Shown one piece after another: positions 18,677 to 27,215 of a DNA stretch of 64,000 nucleotides (position 1 is its first letter; the number at the start of each line of letters is the position of its first letter). The stretch lies in NCBI GenBank assembly GCA_030919125.1, contig CP121470.1:1240001-1304000 (forward strand), given 5' to 3'. The notes under the pieces are model-generated. The model worked only from the letters and a program-made list of their open reading frames with translations, had not been told where the DNA came from and searched no databases. This DNA is from Methanoregula sp. SKADARSKE-2 (GTDB lineage: Archaea > Halobacteriota > Methanomicrobia > Methanomicrobiales > Methanospirillaceae). The position numbers were made by a program, and so were the translations under genes.

Positions 18677-18749
18677 GGTAATCAAGATTGGGATTTCAAT
18701 TACACACGTTGTGATAAGCGCGAGGGAAAAATAGGTCTGATATAACATA

Positions 18750-19565
18750 TTAACATGAAAAACCAAAGAAATTCGCAAAGTTGCAATAAAGATTTACAAC
18801 AGGACTATACAAGATTTTAGATGATGCTTTTGAAATGGATGATATTTCAGATGAATTACTGTTGGAAGGACCCTCAAACTTGAACATACAACTGTACTGC
18901 GCGAAATTTATGTTTGAGATATTCAATTCCTCGAGATTAGAGTCGCAAACAAGTTTCTGATGCTCATATTGTTGCATGCACTGGTTGTGGGTTGCGGAAG
19001 ATACAACTGTTTGGTTACTGCTGCTCGTCAAATATGCTTGGCATTGTTCTCCAAGAACATTGAGTCTTTTCTGACAAGAGAGGTAATCGGGAGTGTAATT
19101 ATAATAATGAGTTGTTCTACCTATTTTCCGAACAATATTCCACTGATCAGATTGATTACTACATTGAATTCCCGGTGCGGTGGTGATATTCCAAGCAGTA
19201 AATAATTGAACCGCTGTAGAACCCTTTAATTCACATAACTCACTATGCTCCGCCCATTACGGATCAGGAGGACTTCGAGTGGAAAGGTCATTTCGGCACC
19301 CATACGATGGACAAGTTCCGGTGAGAGCAAATACTTGCGTTGGGGGATTTATATCATCTTTTGTTTTATTACGGAGGAATTTGTAAGTATCAGTTGGATA
19401 GAGAAAATGTCCGTAACACTCCATAGAATAATTAATGCTTTCATTGTATTGGAGACCGTTTTGTTCAAAGTAAAGACTAATTGACCTTGTTCGTGGCGTG
19501 GGGTTTCCAGAAACTGACCCTATAAGAGAGAGATCCCTAAACAGAGAATTCGACCAGGCTTTGAA
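18750..19565 (-). pseudogene. Decayed gene for an Asn/Cys-rich, probably exported protein
   Basis: A 272-codon minus-strand frame with protein-like text throughout and one in-frame TAA (19257-19259). Before the stop it reads RSISLYFEQNGLQYNES and SMECYGHFLYPTDTYKFLRN; after it CELKGSTAVQLFTAWNITTA, THYYNYTPDYLSCQKRLNVL and MCFNISNINF-like Asn-rich text ending NFFGFSC. About nine Cys and many N-x-S/T sequons suggest a surface or secreted glycoprotein. The 5' end is lost: a TAG at 19566-19568 closes the frame and no signal peptide could be joined on. It is AT-rich against its surroundings. No family recognised. Confidence 0.55.
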
Positions 19566-19680
19566 CTATAACCCTCATATCCCTCCACACAGAATAGAAT
19601 GCCGCAGTAAAGAGATTTTAGAGGCTGCGGTCATAACAATTGCTCCAATATCTTGTAATTAACCGCGAACTCAGTACTTC

Positions 19681-20037
19681 TCATGTTTTCTGGTAGTGTC
19701 TCTCTATTGCTGTAAAATCAGCAGCACCTATATCCAGAGAGATCATCGCGCTCTTTGCAGATAAATACCGGTTACCGGTAATCCATTCCTCGTTAATATC
19801 GATGAGAATCGAACCTGCAAGTCTGAGCAATGAAGCCTCATTAGGGAAGGCCCCGATATTTCTCGTCCTGCGTTTAAGTTCCTTATTGACTCGTTCCAGG
19901 AGATGGATAGTCCTGATTTTCTTCCAGAACTCTGGAGGAAAGGCTCGGTAATTTATCAACCCATGGTTGAACCGATGAATCGTGTCAGCAGCCCGAGCGA
20001 GTCCACGTTCATTGAGCTGAACAGCGAACTCTTGCAA
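19681..20037 (-). pseudogene. C-terminal fragment of an IS256 (Mutator) family transposase
   Basis: The 118 residues match the end of IS256-type transposases: RTIHLLERVNKELKRRTRNI, GAFPNEASLLRLAGSILIDI and NEEWITGNRYLS. Intact members are about 400 residues, so the N-terminal two thirds, including the first catalytic Asp residues, are missing. No terminal repeats were found. Confidence 0.8.
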
Positions 20038-20121
20038 TCGATGGGAATTAATTAGGACTTACGCGTTTGAAGGCAGATTCGAGCAAGAAATCTTCATCAC
20101 AGCACTACAAAAATAATCAGA

Positions 20122-21062
20122 TTAGAACGCCGTGGAAGCGATAAAGAGAGAAGAAGCGGATCGATGAATCGAGCGTTTCGACTCGTACCAGCTGGAACCT
20201 GTATTCAATCGATGGGTTTCGAGGCGAAGAAATGCCAGCAACGAGAGCAGAATATGTCCTCGTTGAACAACCTCTTTTGGGACCCTGGCATCTCTCGATG
20301 CCACAACCTTGCTTGATGCCACGGTGATCCTCTTCGATATTCCATCCAAGTTCCTTGAACGTTTTTCTGTCGGTTTCCGATGCATCGAGAATATCGGTAG
20401 CCCAATGTTCGGGTTCCTTATCAGAGTGAACGATCCTAAATAGCTTGATGAAACCGTATTGTCTCAGATGAACAACTCTTCCTTCGGGAGGAATCTCAAT
20501 CTCAGAAACTGAACGGTTGTACGTATTATCAGGATCAACCAACCGGTTGGATTTGAGACGGGTACACCAATGCCACTTCAGCGTGCGGATCAATTTCAGG
20601 TTGGCGATACACGAATACCACGAATCAAAGATGACACATCCCGGCTGAAACTTTCTTTCTTCGGCTGCTCGTAGCATATCCCGGAAATGATCATTTTTGT
20701 TTTTCCCGTCTTTGTCTGGACAATAGATCCGGAAATCTACCGAAACTATCGCAGAACCATCAGTCCAAATGGTTGAGATTAGGTTGATTCCCTGAACTAC
20801 CCGATGATGCTTCCCACTCCAGTGCCGGGTCACCAGTTCAATCTGATGGGAATACGGTTTGTCGAGGGTACTATCATCGATTACCAATACTCCTTCGTTA
20901 GCCCGGAGCAACCGTTGCGCTTCCTCATACAACGCCCCCGTGTGGTGAGGCTGGCTGCCTCTCTAACAAACGCTTGACGGAAGCGTGAGCTATTGATACT
21001 GGTTCAGCGGGAAAACACCGGGATGCCTCTGTACACGAGCAAACCTGATACGTCGATATCAG
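20122..21062 (-). pseudogene. IS701/IS4-like DDE transposase, two frameshifts
   Basis: The central frame (to 20932) carries GVLVIDDSTLDKPYSHQIEL, the first catalytic Asp region, then GINLISTIWTDG, CVIFDSWYSCIANL (second Asp) and WNIEEDHRGIKQGCGIERCQ (Glu). Upstream, a different frame supplies FPAEPVSIAHASVKRLLERQ; a shift near 20945 joins them. Downstream, near 20280, a second shift is needed for RGHILLSLLAFLRLETHRL and the tail FIASTAF. Clearly inactive. The family name is by resemblance, and IS4 versus IS701 was not resolved. Confidence 0.7.
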
Positions 21063-21164
21063 AAAGTTTACAAAATTGCCGCTCGTGCATTTCGGAGGAT
21101 TCACTCTCGTTCGATCTCCATCCCGGGTTTGTCTAACCCATGGATGGACGCTACTAACTCTTAG

Positions 21165-21263
21165 ATCTTTCGGTCCAAACCAAGGGCGTGGATGACAGAG
21201 ATAATTACCGTCACCAGGCGGATGCCCTGAGGTTGTATAAACTACTCAGGAACAATGGCGTGC
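21165..21263 (+). pseudogene. Short remnant resembling a C13-type (legumain-like) peptidase
   Basis: A stretch of about 33 codons directly left of the right IS630 copy reads GVDDRDNYRHQADALRLYKL followed by LRNNGVP, the pattern around the first conserved block of archaeal C13 peptidases. No further part of such a gene was found on the other side of the element. Too short for certainty. Confidence 0.3.
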
Positions 21264-22480
21264 CTAGTGGAGATAGACACTTAAAATTGATGGTAGAGTC
21301 GTTTTAGTTTAATCCTTGCACTTTCAGAAGCAAACTGCCAGTCGACCAGTTTCTGGTTATTGTTTCTGGAAGTTTCCCACTTTTTTGTTTCGTGGATAAG
21401 CAATTCCAAATTATCCAATCTTCGATCAAGACATTGACGGGATAACGCGCTTAATTCAATTTCAGCGATGTTGAGCCAGCTCCCATGTATGGGGGTGTTA
21501 TGGATCTCCAGGCGTTTGACAAGAATCGAAGCTTCCTCCGGAGGAAACGCCTCATAAAATGCTCCAATCGTGTGGGTGTTTAGGTTATCGCAGATAAGAA
21601 TTATTTTTCTGGCGTTTGGGTAATCAATCTCGAGTAACTCTCTAACTTCGTGAGCCCAATCCACTTTTTTTCTGTGCTTGCGGGGATTAACTCTCCTCCC
21701 TCCTTTCAGGGGTTTTAGTGAAGAGGAATATTGAGGCAGTTCCATTTCGTGTATACTCATAATCATATCGAACGGGATACCGGGGAGTCGCTGGCAACGA
21801 ATCCCGGGAGTCTCCGAGTAACTGGACCGATTTTTCATCCATACAAATCAGAGGAACTTCCGGATCATAAGGTCGGTGATAGAGTTCCAGGATATCCTCC
21901 ATGTGAGCAACAAATTCAGCGTTTTGTTGCGGCGGAATAACCCAGCATTGCCGCAGGTGAGGTTTTAACTCGTTTTTTTAAGACGCGGCCGATCGTTTTT
22001 CCTGAAATCGTCTCGACAATTTTTAACTCAACCATTTTGTCTGCGAGGAGGTCAAGGGTCCAATTGGCATATCCTTCCGGCGGTTGACTGCATGCTATCG
22101 TGATAAGCCGGGCTTCTTTTGCTCCATCCAGTTTTCGAGGAATGGGTGGTGATTCCTGGGCTTTTCTCCCGACTGCGCGAGTTAGTCCTTCTTCGAACTT
22201 CTTGCATATATTGAAAACTGTTTGACTATGGCAGTGTAACAGAACGGTTATCTCTTCATCGGTCTTGCCGGATTTATTTTTATCTGCATGCAACAGGACA
22301 TACGCGTGTCGGATTCGATACGCCGGGCCTTTCCCACGCTTGACAATTCCTGTCAGGTGTTTCCTTTCTTGTTGCGTTAATTCAACGACATACCGCTTCT
22401 TCATTGAAACTTTATAGTACGTACTTAAATAAAAGTAATTTCCAATAAAATCTATATATTCAATTGTCGGTAACTACTAG
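21264..22480 (-). mobile_element. IS630-type element, right copy, inverted relative to the left copy
   Basis: 1217 bp bounded by CTAG at 21264-21267 and 22477-22480, with the same inverted-repeat ends as the copy at 17458-18676. The two copies face each other and enclose about 2.6 kb, so the block could have moved or inverted as a unit, but the differing outer flanks do not prove it. Confidence 0.85.
21281..22404 (-). pseudogene. IS630-family transposase, in three frames (right copy)
   Basis: The coding layout mirrors the left copy: HTH frame 21916-22404, middle frame from about 21980 to 21720, C-terminal frame to 21281. The same two net +1 shifts occur at the A7 run and at AAAACCCC. The C-terminus is complete here (CLDRRLDNLELLIHETKKWE to RIKLKRLYHQF). 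It lacks one codon present in the left copy (ICKKFEEG versus ICKKYFEEG). Confidence 0.85.
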
Positions 22481-22483
22481 TGT

Positions 22484-23142
22484 ATGACATATACCCCCAA
22501 AGAGGAAGATAACGATGTTTTCTCCTGTGCTGATGGGCTCTGGGTGATCGGCAATGAAGACCGGGATGCCGTTATCAAAACCGATCCGCCGGCTTATCCC
22601 CCGGGGAACCCTATGGCCGATGTCATGGTCTACCATCATATGCCCCAGATCCAGAAGACCCCGTTGTATCACGTGATAAGAGAGAGCCAGACTGATCTGG
22701 ACGAGATGGTGGAGGACGAGAACATTGTCCCCCCTTATTTTGTCCTTGAACAAAGCGATCTTCTCTGCCGACGCCCTGTTCCCTCCAAAGGCTCTTCCTG
22801 CCGATTCATTAAACCCGTTATTAATATTCCCCAGATGAGAAAGGTCGATCACCAGGAAGCAGAAGGGATGCTGACTACCCATTTGACCCATTGTACCAGT
22901 CAAAGGTCTTTGGGGACAACATGCTGGAGATCTCTTCAAAACATCTCGATCTTAACGCCTGGATCGCGAAACCGACGCTGGATTACGCTGTTGATCTCTG
23001 CAAACTGGAAGAACCGGGAGGAGATGAGGCACCGGAAGCGTACGGAATGTCGCCCGAACCCGAGATACTCCTTGATATCGAAGCCGAAAAGAAGGGGACC
23101 GGCAGAAGAGAACACAAAATAACTCCGTCTTTTTCTAGCTAA
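22484..23142 (+). pseudogene. Unrecognised gene in at least two frames, next to the IS630 copy
   Basis: An ATG four bases past the IS630 copy opens a frame with acidic, protein-like text (SCADGLWVIGNEDRDAVIKT, VYHHMPQIQKTPLYHVIRES, ENIVPPYFVLEQSDLL). Beyond about 22770 the protein-like text shifts frames: FSADALFPPKALPADSLNPL, then from about 22830 to 23142 YPFDPLYQSKVFGDNMLEIS, AWIAKPTLDYAVDLCKLEE and the tail HKITPSFSS. I read it as a frameshifted relic on the + strand. No family recognised. Confidence 0.4.
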
Positions 23143-23190
23143 AGCCGATGGTTTTTCATACTGAAGCCAACAATCCAGTGCAGGAATCCT

Positions 23191-24294
23191 ATGAAGAGCA
23201 AGGTATATTTCGCAAGCATACGTGCGCTTTCCGATCACGAGAGCACGACATCAAAGATCCGGCGACTCTTCGATGCGGCTGGCTTTGCATCTCTGTTTGC
23301 GCCGCGGGAAAAGACCGCAGTGAAACTGCATTTCGGGGAGCTGGGGAATGACGGGTTCATCAGTCCGGTGTACGTCCGGCAGGTTGTTGAGAAGATCAGG
23401 GAATGCGGGGGGTTGCCCTTCCTTACTGATACCAATACCCTCTACCTTGGAAGCAGATCGAATGCAGTCGAACATGCAACGACTGCAATCCTCCACGGGT
23501 TTGACTACGCCGTTACCGGAGCCCCGGTGATCATTGCCGATGGCCTTGATGGGAAAAACGTCGCCCGCGTCGCAATTGGCAAAAAGCATTTTGAGAGGGT
23601 CGCAATCGCCGGGGATATTCAGGCAGCGGACAGCATGATGGTGCTGAGCCATTTTAAAGGCCATATTGCTTCAGGGTTCGGGGGAGCTTTGAAAAACCTC
23701 GGCATGGGGTGTGCTCCGCCGGAGGGAAAACGTGCCCAGCACAATGCACGGCCTTTTACCATTTATGAGAGATGTACGGGCTGTGGAAAGTGTGTCCGGG
23801 TATGCCCGATGGATGCGATCGTTGTCATTGAGAGATCCTCAATCGACCGGAACCTCTGCATCGGCTGTTTCGAATGTATGCATGCCTGTCCCGAACAGGC
23901 GATAGATATCGATTGGGAGACTGAGATCCCGCAGTTCATGGAGCGGATGGCAGAATATGCCTATGGGGCTGTGAAGGATAAACCCGGGAAAGTGGCGTAT
24001 ATGAACTTCCTGATCCGGATCACCCCGGATTGCGACTGTTTCCCTTTCAGCGACGCCCCTATTGTGCCCGATATCGGTCTTCTTGCATCCGATGACCCGG
24101 TGGCGATCGATGCTGCAAGTTTCGATCTTGTCAACCAGCAGATCGGTTTTACCGATTCCCTTCTTTCGTCTCATCATGCAACGGGTGAGGACAAGTTTAC
24201 CGGAGTACATGTCCATACGGATGGATATCATCAGGTCAGGTATGCTGAAAAAATCGGTATGGGCTACCGGTCATACGAGCTCGTCAAAATCTAA
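23191..24294 (+). CDS. DUF362 domain protein with two [4Fe-4S] clusters
   Basis: The 367-residue protein combines an N-terminal and C-terminal DUF362 domain (VKLHFGELGNDGFISPVYVR, SHFKGHIASGFGGALKNLGM, IGLLASDDPVAIDAASFDLV) with an inserted ferredoxin module at about 190-230: CTGCGKCVRVCPMDAI and CIGCFECMHACPEQAI. Such proteins are common in methanogens and clostridia, and a redox or maturation role is assumed, not shown. CAGGAATCC just before ATG 23191 can serve as a ribosome-binding site. It is an intact gene between two mobile-rich stretches. Confidence 0.9.
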   Translation: MKSKVYFASIRALSDHESTTSKIRRLFDAAGFASLFAPREKTAVKLHFGELGNDGFISPVYVRQVVEKIRECGGLPFLTDTNTLYLGSRSNAVEHATTAILHGFDYAVTGAPVIIADGLDGKNVARVAIGKKHFERVAIAGDIQAADSMMVLSHFKGHIASGFGGALKNLGMGCAPPEGKRAQHNARPFTIYERCTGCGKCVRVCPMDAIVVIERSSIDRNLCIGCFECMHACPEQAIDIDWETEIPQFMERMAEYAYGAVKDKPGKVAYMNFLIRITPDCDCFPFSDAPIVPDIGLLASDDPVAIDAASFDLVNQQIGFTDSLLSSHHATGEDKFTGVHVHTDGYHQVRYAEKIGMGYRSYELVKI

Positions 24295-24330
24295 AAATCC
24301 CCCTGAGAAACTCTTCTTTTTATAATCGGC

Positions 24331-25089
24331 AATTTCCCATTTCCGAAAAAATGGGGGAAAACATGGACTCAACAGACCGCGAGCGCCCCTTGGTCGGTAC
24401 GATGGTGTCATACGGGCGTAGTGACACCTGAGGGGAGCATTGTGATGGTTGGTAGTTCTCTGTTTGGGAAGACGGAATTGTGGGTATCGCATGACAGTGG
24501 GATGACGTGGACCCAACAACCGGCGAATATCCCTTGGAGGGGGCGAACGGGCTATTCGTGGGTTGTGGCTCCTGATGGCAGCGTTATAGTAATGGGTGGG
24601 CTAACGAGTTATACCATCGCTCAGAATGATGTGAGGCAACTGAATCCTGCAGGTTCGACCGTGAAAAACCCCGTGCATACGTATCAATCACCTGGGAACT
24701 ATACAGTGAGTTTGCGTGTTGGAAAAGCTGGGGGGATTTCCACGGCAGTACAACGGAACTATATTACGGCAGTATCGACCGTTATCAAATCAAAAGAGAC
24801 CGTTGGCGGGACCAACGACGATTTTGCTAGTATTAGTGTTCGAACCGCGGACGGCGGCCTTCTCCTTGTTGGGACCACGAAATCCACTATTGCCGAATTC
24901 CACGGGTTCCAAGACCTTCTGGTTGCCAAATACGATGCGACAAATACCCAGCAATGGATCCATAGTTATACCATATCTATTTATATTCTCTGTTGGCCTA
25001 CCTTTGTTTGCGGTATTGTTTCTGTTTTTGCTGGTAGGTTATTGCACGGGATTTACCCGACGCAGTCTAAAGTGTGCGAGGCGTTGTGA
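24331..25089 (+). pseudogene. 5'-truncated mosaic surface-protein fragment (BNR/kelch-like, PKD-like and GGxNDD repeats)
   Basis: The open frame has no proper start; only GTG 24421 or internal codons could serve. Text up to about 24600 repeats a sialidase/BNR-type pattern (WGKTWTQQTASAPWSVRWCH, ELWVSHDSGMTWTQQ). It jumps to a PKD-domain end (PVHTYQSPGNYTVSLRVG), then to a repeat unit GGTNDDFASISVRTADGGLL with LLVAKYDATNTQQWIHSY. At 24992 it enters the duplicated module sequence and stops at 25087-25089. Three unrelated pieces and no signal peptide make this a recombined relic of Methanomicrobiales surface-layer-type proteins. Confidence 0.6.
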
Positions 25090-25824
25090 TTGACATTAAA
25101 ACATATTAGTATTCTTGTTGTTGGGTTGTTAGTGCTCGCTAGTGCTAACCCGTGTGCGGCACTATTCCCGGCAATCCCGGCAGTCGCAGTGGGCGGCTGT
25201 GTCCTAACCAACACGGAACTGATTGTGCTTGTTGTGGCCACAGCTGGGAGTATCGCCGGCTATGTAACACTTGACGTTGATAACCAAGGCGCTGAGGACG
25301 TTCTTGATCATTGGAACGAGTTCCAGGATACGATCCCGGACATTTTTCACGACAGTGGTGGTAGCAACCTGCACTTCCACACCCACAAAGCTCATGTCTA
25401 CAAACCCGACACACCAGGTTTCGATTTCGTAGAACAGCAATACAACACCGCTAAAGCCGCAAAGGACTCCTACGACGACTCAAAACGAAAAGGTATCCCC
25501 GTCACGGGTGAGGGGAAGAATGATGAGATCACCGGTCATAAGATGGTAGACGATGGTGCCAAACAGCATTCATCACGTCAGTTGTTTCATAATGATGTTG
25601 ACAGACGTAATGGTTGTCCCAAACAGATCCGCTACTACAACGAGAAGGGTGAGCGGGATCTGGATATCGATTTCCCTCATTGTCCTGAAGAAAATATTGG
25701 GCTTCCGCATGTCCATTTTTGGAAAGATGGTTTCCGTGGGAAGGGTATTGACAAAGGCATTGGTGAGAGCATTCGCAATTGGAAGTGCAAGGACTATGAT
25801 TTCGAAAACAGTAGGTGGCGGTGA
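25090..25824 (+). CDS. Exported protein with toxin-like C-terminal domain, copy 1
   Basis: From TTG 25090 the 244-residue product starts with a signal sequence or anchor (LVVGLLVLASANPCAALFP) and a second hydrophobic segment at about 43-62. A middle region holds NLHFHTHKAHVYKPDTPGFD. The C-terminal 70 residues read CPKQIRYYNEKGERDLDIDF, then GLPHVHFWKDGFRGKG. The pattern RYY..xG..D.DIDF..x..PHxHxW resembles C-terminal domains I associate with bacterial polymorphic toxins (Rhs/CDI-type effectors); this is recall, not a search. Residues 1-138 differ from copy 2 at six positions only; 139-175 and 196-224 are unrelated or heavily changed. The partner gene starts 6 bases downstream. Confidence 0.65.
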   Translation: MTLKHISILVVGLLVLASANPCAALFPAIPAVAVGGCVLTNTELIVLVVATAGSIAGYVTLDVDNQGAEDVLDHWNEFQDTIPDIFHDSGGSNLHFHTHKAHVYKPDTPGFDFVEQQYNTAKAAKDSYDDSKRKGIPVTGEGKNDEITGHKMVDDGAKQHSSRQLFHNDVDRRNGCPKQIRYYNEKGERDLDIDFPHCPEENIGLPHVHFWKDGFRGKGIDKGIGESIRNWKCKDYDFENSRWR

Positions 25825-25830
25825 TGGGAC

Positions 25831-26556
25831 TTGACAGAAATGATATCTGATATTAACCCACCGGTGCGCTATACATCGTATCATTCTGACAAGACGTTCT
25901 CAATTCTAGAAGATGCGCGGGGGCGGATTTCGAGAGGGGGGAGCACATTCTTTGAGTATAATGGATTGGACTGCCGTTTGGGAGGACAGTATCAGCGCCC
26001 GGTTAAACCTGGGGTTTTGGAACTTACTGCCTCGCCGATGTGTAAGTATTTGACGCCGATTGGATGCGAGAGGGAACAAGAGGTTTTTGTACAGTTTGAT
26101 GGTGATAAGTTCGAAGAGTTTATCGAAACGTTTGAGATTGAGGGGAAGACGGTCAAGTGGATTTTAGAGCATCAGAAAAGTTGGAAATACAAATTCTCAG
26201 CCAAACATCTCGAAGAGACACTCGCGGGGTTTAGTTTTTGGTTCATCTACCGGGGGTTGCCGTGCACGATCTATCAAAGATGTTTTACAATATGGCCAGC
26301 GCGTCGGTTTGATGTGACGCAGTATGCGCCGGTGGTGCCAGGTGCGGAGCATTGGTTTTACGATGCCGCTAGGAAGCAGGATATATTTTCCTTGCAGGAT
26401 GGTGAGACTACCGCCGTTGGAACAATCGAGTGTGGCATGTTTAAAACCGATGGAGAGTTGTTGGACTGTGTCCAGTTAAACAACAAGACATTACGGGAAA
26501 TCTTCGATACCGAGTATGATGATGGGGCGGTGTGCTCTGCGGCGTTTGACGGATGA
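25831..26556 (+). CDS. Partner (putative immunity/antitoxin-like) protein, copy 1
   Basis: Cytosolic-looking 241-residue protein, no signal or membrane segment. TTG 25831 aligns exactly with GTG 38833 of copy 2 and follows GGTGATG, so I take it as the start. Conserved blocks with copy 2 are PPVRYTSYHSDKTFSIL, FEEFIETFEIEGKTVKWILE, HQKSWKYKFSAKH and KTLREIFDTEYDDGAVC. Residues about 30-85 and 155-215 differ strongly between copies. Tight linkage to the exported protein and paired divergence suggest an immunity or chaperone role (inference). No family recognised. Confidence 0.65.
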   Translation: MTEMISDINPPVRYTSYHSDKTFSILEDARGRISRGGSTFFEYNGLDCRLGGQYQRPVKPGVLELTASPMCKYLTPIGCEREQEVFVQFDGDKFEEFIETFEIEGKTVKWILEHQKSWKYKFSAKHLEETLAGFSFWFIYRGLPCTIYQRCFTIWPARRFDVTQYAPVVPGAEHWFYDAARKQDIFSLQDGETTAVGTIECGMFKTDGELLDCVQLNNKTLREIFDTEYDDGAVCSAAFDG

Positions 26557-26557
26557 A

Positions 26558-26902
26558 CTACCGCTTGCTGCCATTTATGTGGAGCCCTATGCGCAAGTTG
26601 CGCTTGCCCTCGGCCGTGCGGCTGAAAGAGTAGAGGAGTTCAAGATTGTCCAACTCAAGGACTAAAATTAAGCTCTTATCCACGTGCGGGGGTGTGCTTG
26701 CTAATATTGTATCATTCTCTATTTTTAAAAAAACTATAATATAATGACACATGCAAACAAAGAGCGCAAGCGCGCTGAGCTCGAGGACGAACATCCTAGT
26801 CCCAAAGCCGGGGTCTCTGTCGGCGTATATACGACACCAGATCACCACGGCCATTATTACTAAGCCTACACCGCCGGTGGCCACAACCTTTTTTGCTCTC
26901 AC
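26558..26902 (-). CDS. Small two-helix membrane protein, hypothetical
   Basis: GTG 26902 is preceded by GGGGTGA at a good distance. The 114-residue product has hydrophobic helices at about 7-25 (VATGGVGLVIMAVVIWC) and 38-58 (LELSALALFVCMCHYIIVFL), then a polar tail. It converges on the module 1 partner gene, its stop lying 2 bases away. Its last codons fall in the sequence shared with module 2, so its C-terminus may be a by-product of recombination. No family recognised. Confidence 0.45.
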   Translation of the reverse strand: MRAKKVVATGGVGLVIMAVVIWCRIYADRDPGFGTRMFVLELSALALFVCMCHYIIVFLKIENDTILASTPPHVDKSLILVLELDNLELLYSFSRTAEGKRNLRIGLHINGSKR

Positions 26903-27215
26903 ATCTCACCCCGTCTGGAGGAGGTTGACAATACCTTTGTTGCTGCCGCTCTTGCTCTCCGATCTCGTATTTCGTTTGCACCGGCCGTCCGGAGTGTAGA
27001 GATGAGGTTTTCCCTAATCAAAGGCGCAAAATAACCCAGAACAAGGCAGGTAAAAAATCCAAAAGGCAATGCACTACCGCCCTCCTAACGCCTCACACGA
27101 GATGCGGGTCATGGCCGCGATCTGTGCGTTGATACACGACCAACAGGTCGATTTTCACCATGAGATGATCCTCAACACCCGCGTGCCTCATCGCTGATCG
27201 GGGACGTATCCGGTG
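26903..27215. other. Intergenic stretch with one tiny ORF
   Basis: No convincing gene. A + strand ORF at 27069-27197 encodes 42 residues (starting MHYRPPNASHEMRVMAAICA) but has only weak initiation context, and its origin is unclear; it could be the tail of a lost gene. The rest shows nothing recognisable. Confidence 0.35.

Larger units (their letters stand above)
17189..18748 (-). pseudogene. Small four-helix membrane protein gene interrupted by the left IS630 copy
   Basis: The exons are complement(18677..18748) and complement(17189..17457) plus one copy of CTAG. Removing the IS630 element and one CTAG joins them in frame into 115 codons (114 residues). The first part reads MLYQTYFSLALITTCVIEIP, the second NKTLPLVRIIGIGALCTALT, LPYLWFVLPPFVNES and AASYTLGSYLL. 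Four hydrophobic helices and no recognised family. Its ATG is one base past the stop of the secreted-protein gene upstream (TAATATG), so they formed an operon. The uninterrupted downstream part alone would start at GTG 17422 (77 residues). Confidence 0.75.
24992..26572 (+). repeat. Duplicated two-gene module, copy 1
   Basis: From GTTGGCCTACC (24992) to GCTGCCATTTA (26572) the sequence is collinear with 38010-39600. The first 500 bases are nearly identical except that copy 1 has an extra 23 bases (about 25039-25061). The coding regions then alternate between conserved and strongly diverged blocks. The left junction falls inside the fragment of a surface-protein gene. Confidence 0.9.

Noticed and set aside
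17458..22480. Composite transposon formed by the two inverted IS630 copies
   Set aside because: Each copy has its own CTAG flanks, and the left one inserted into a gene extending on both sides, so independent insertion explains the data.
22460..22939. Minus-strand ORF of 159 codons next to the IS630 copy
   Set aside because: It starts and ends inside other features and the + strand frames have better protein-like text, although neither is proven.
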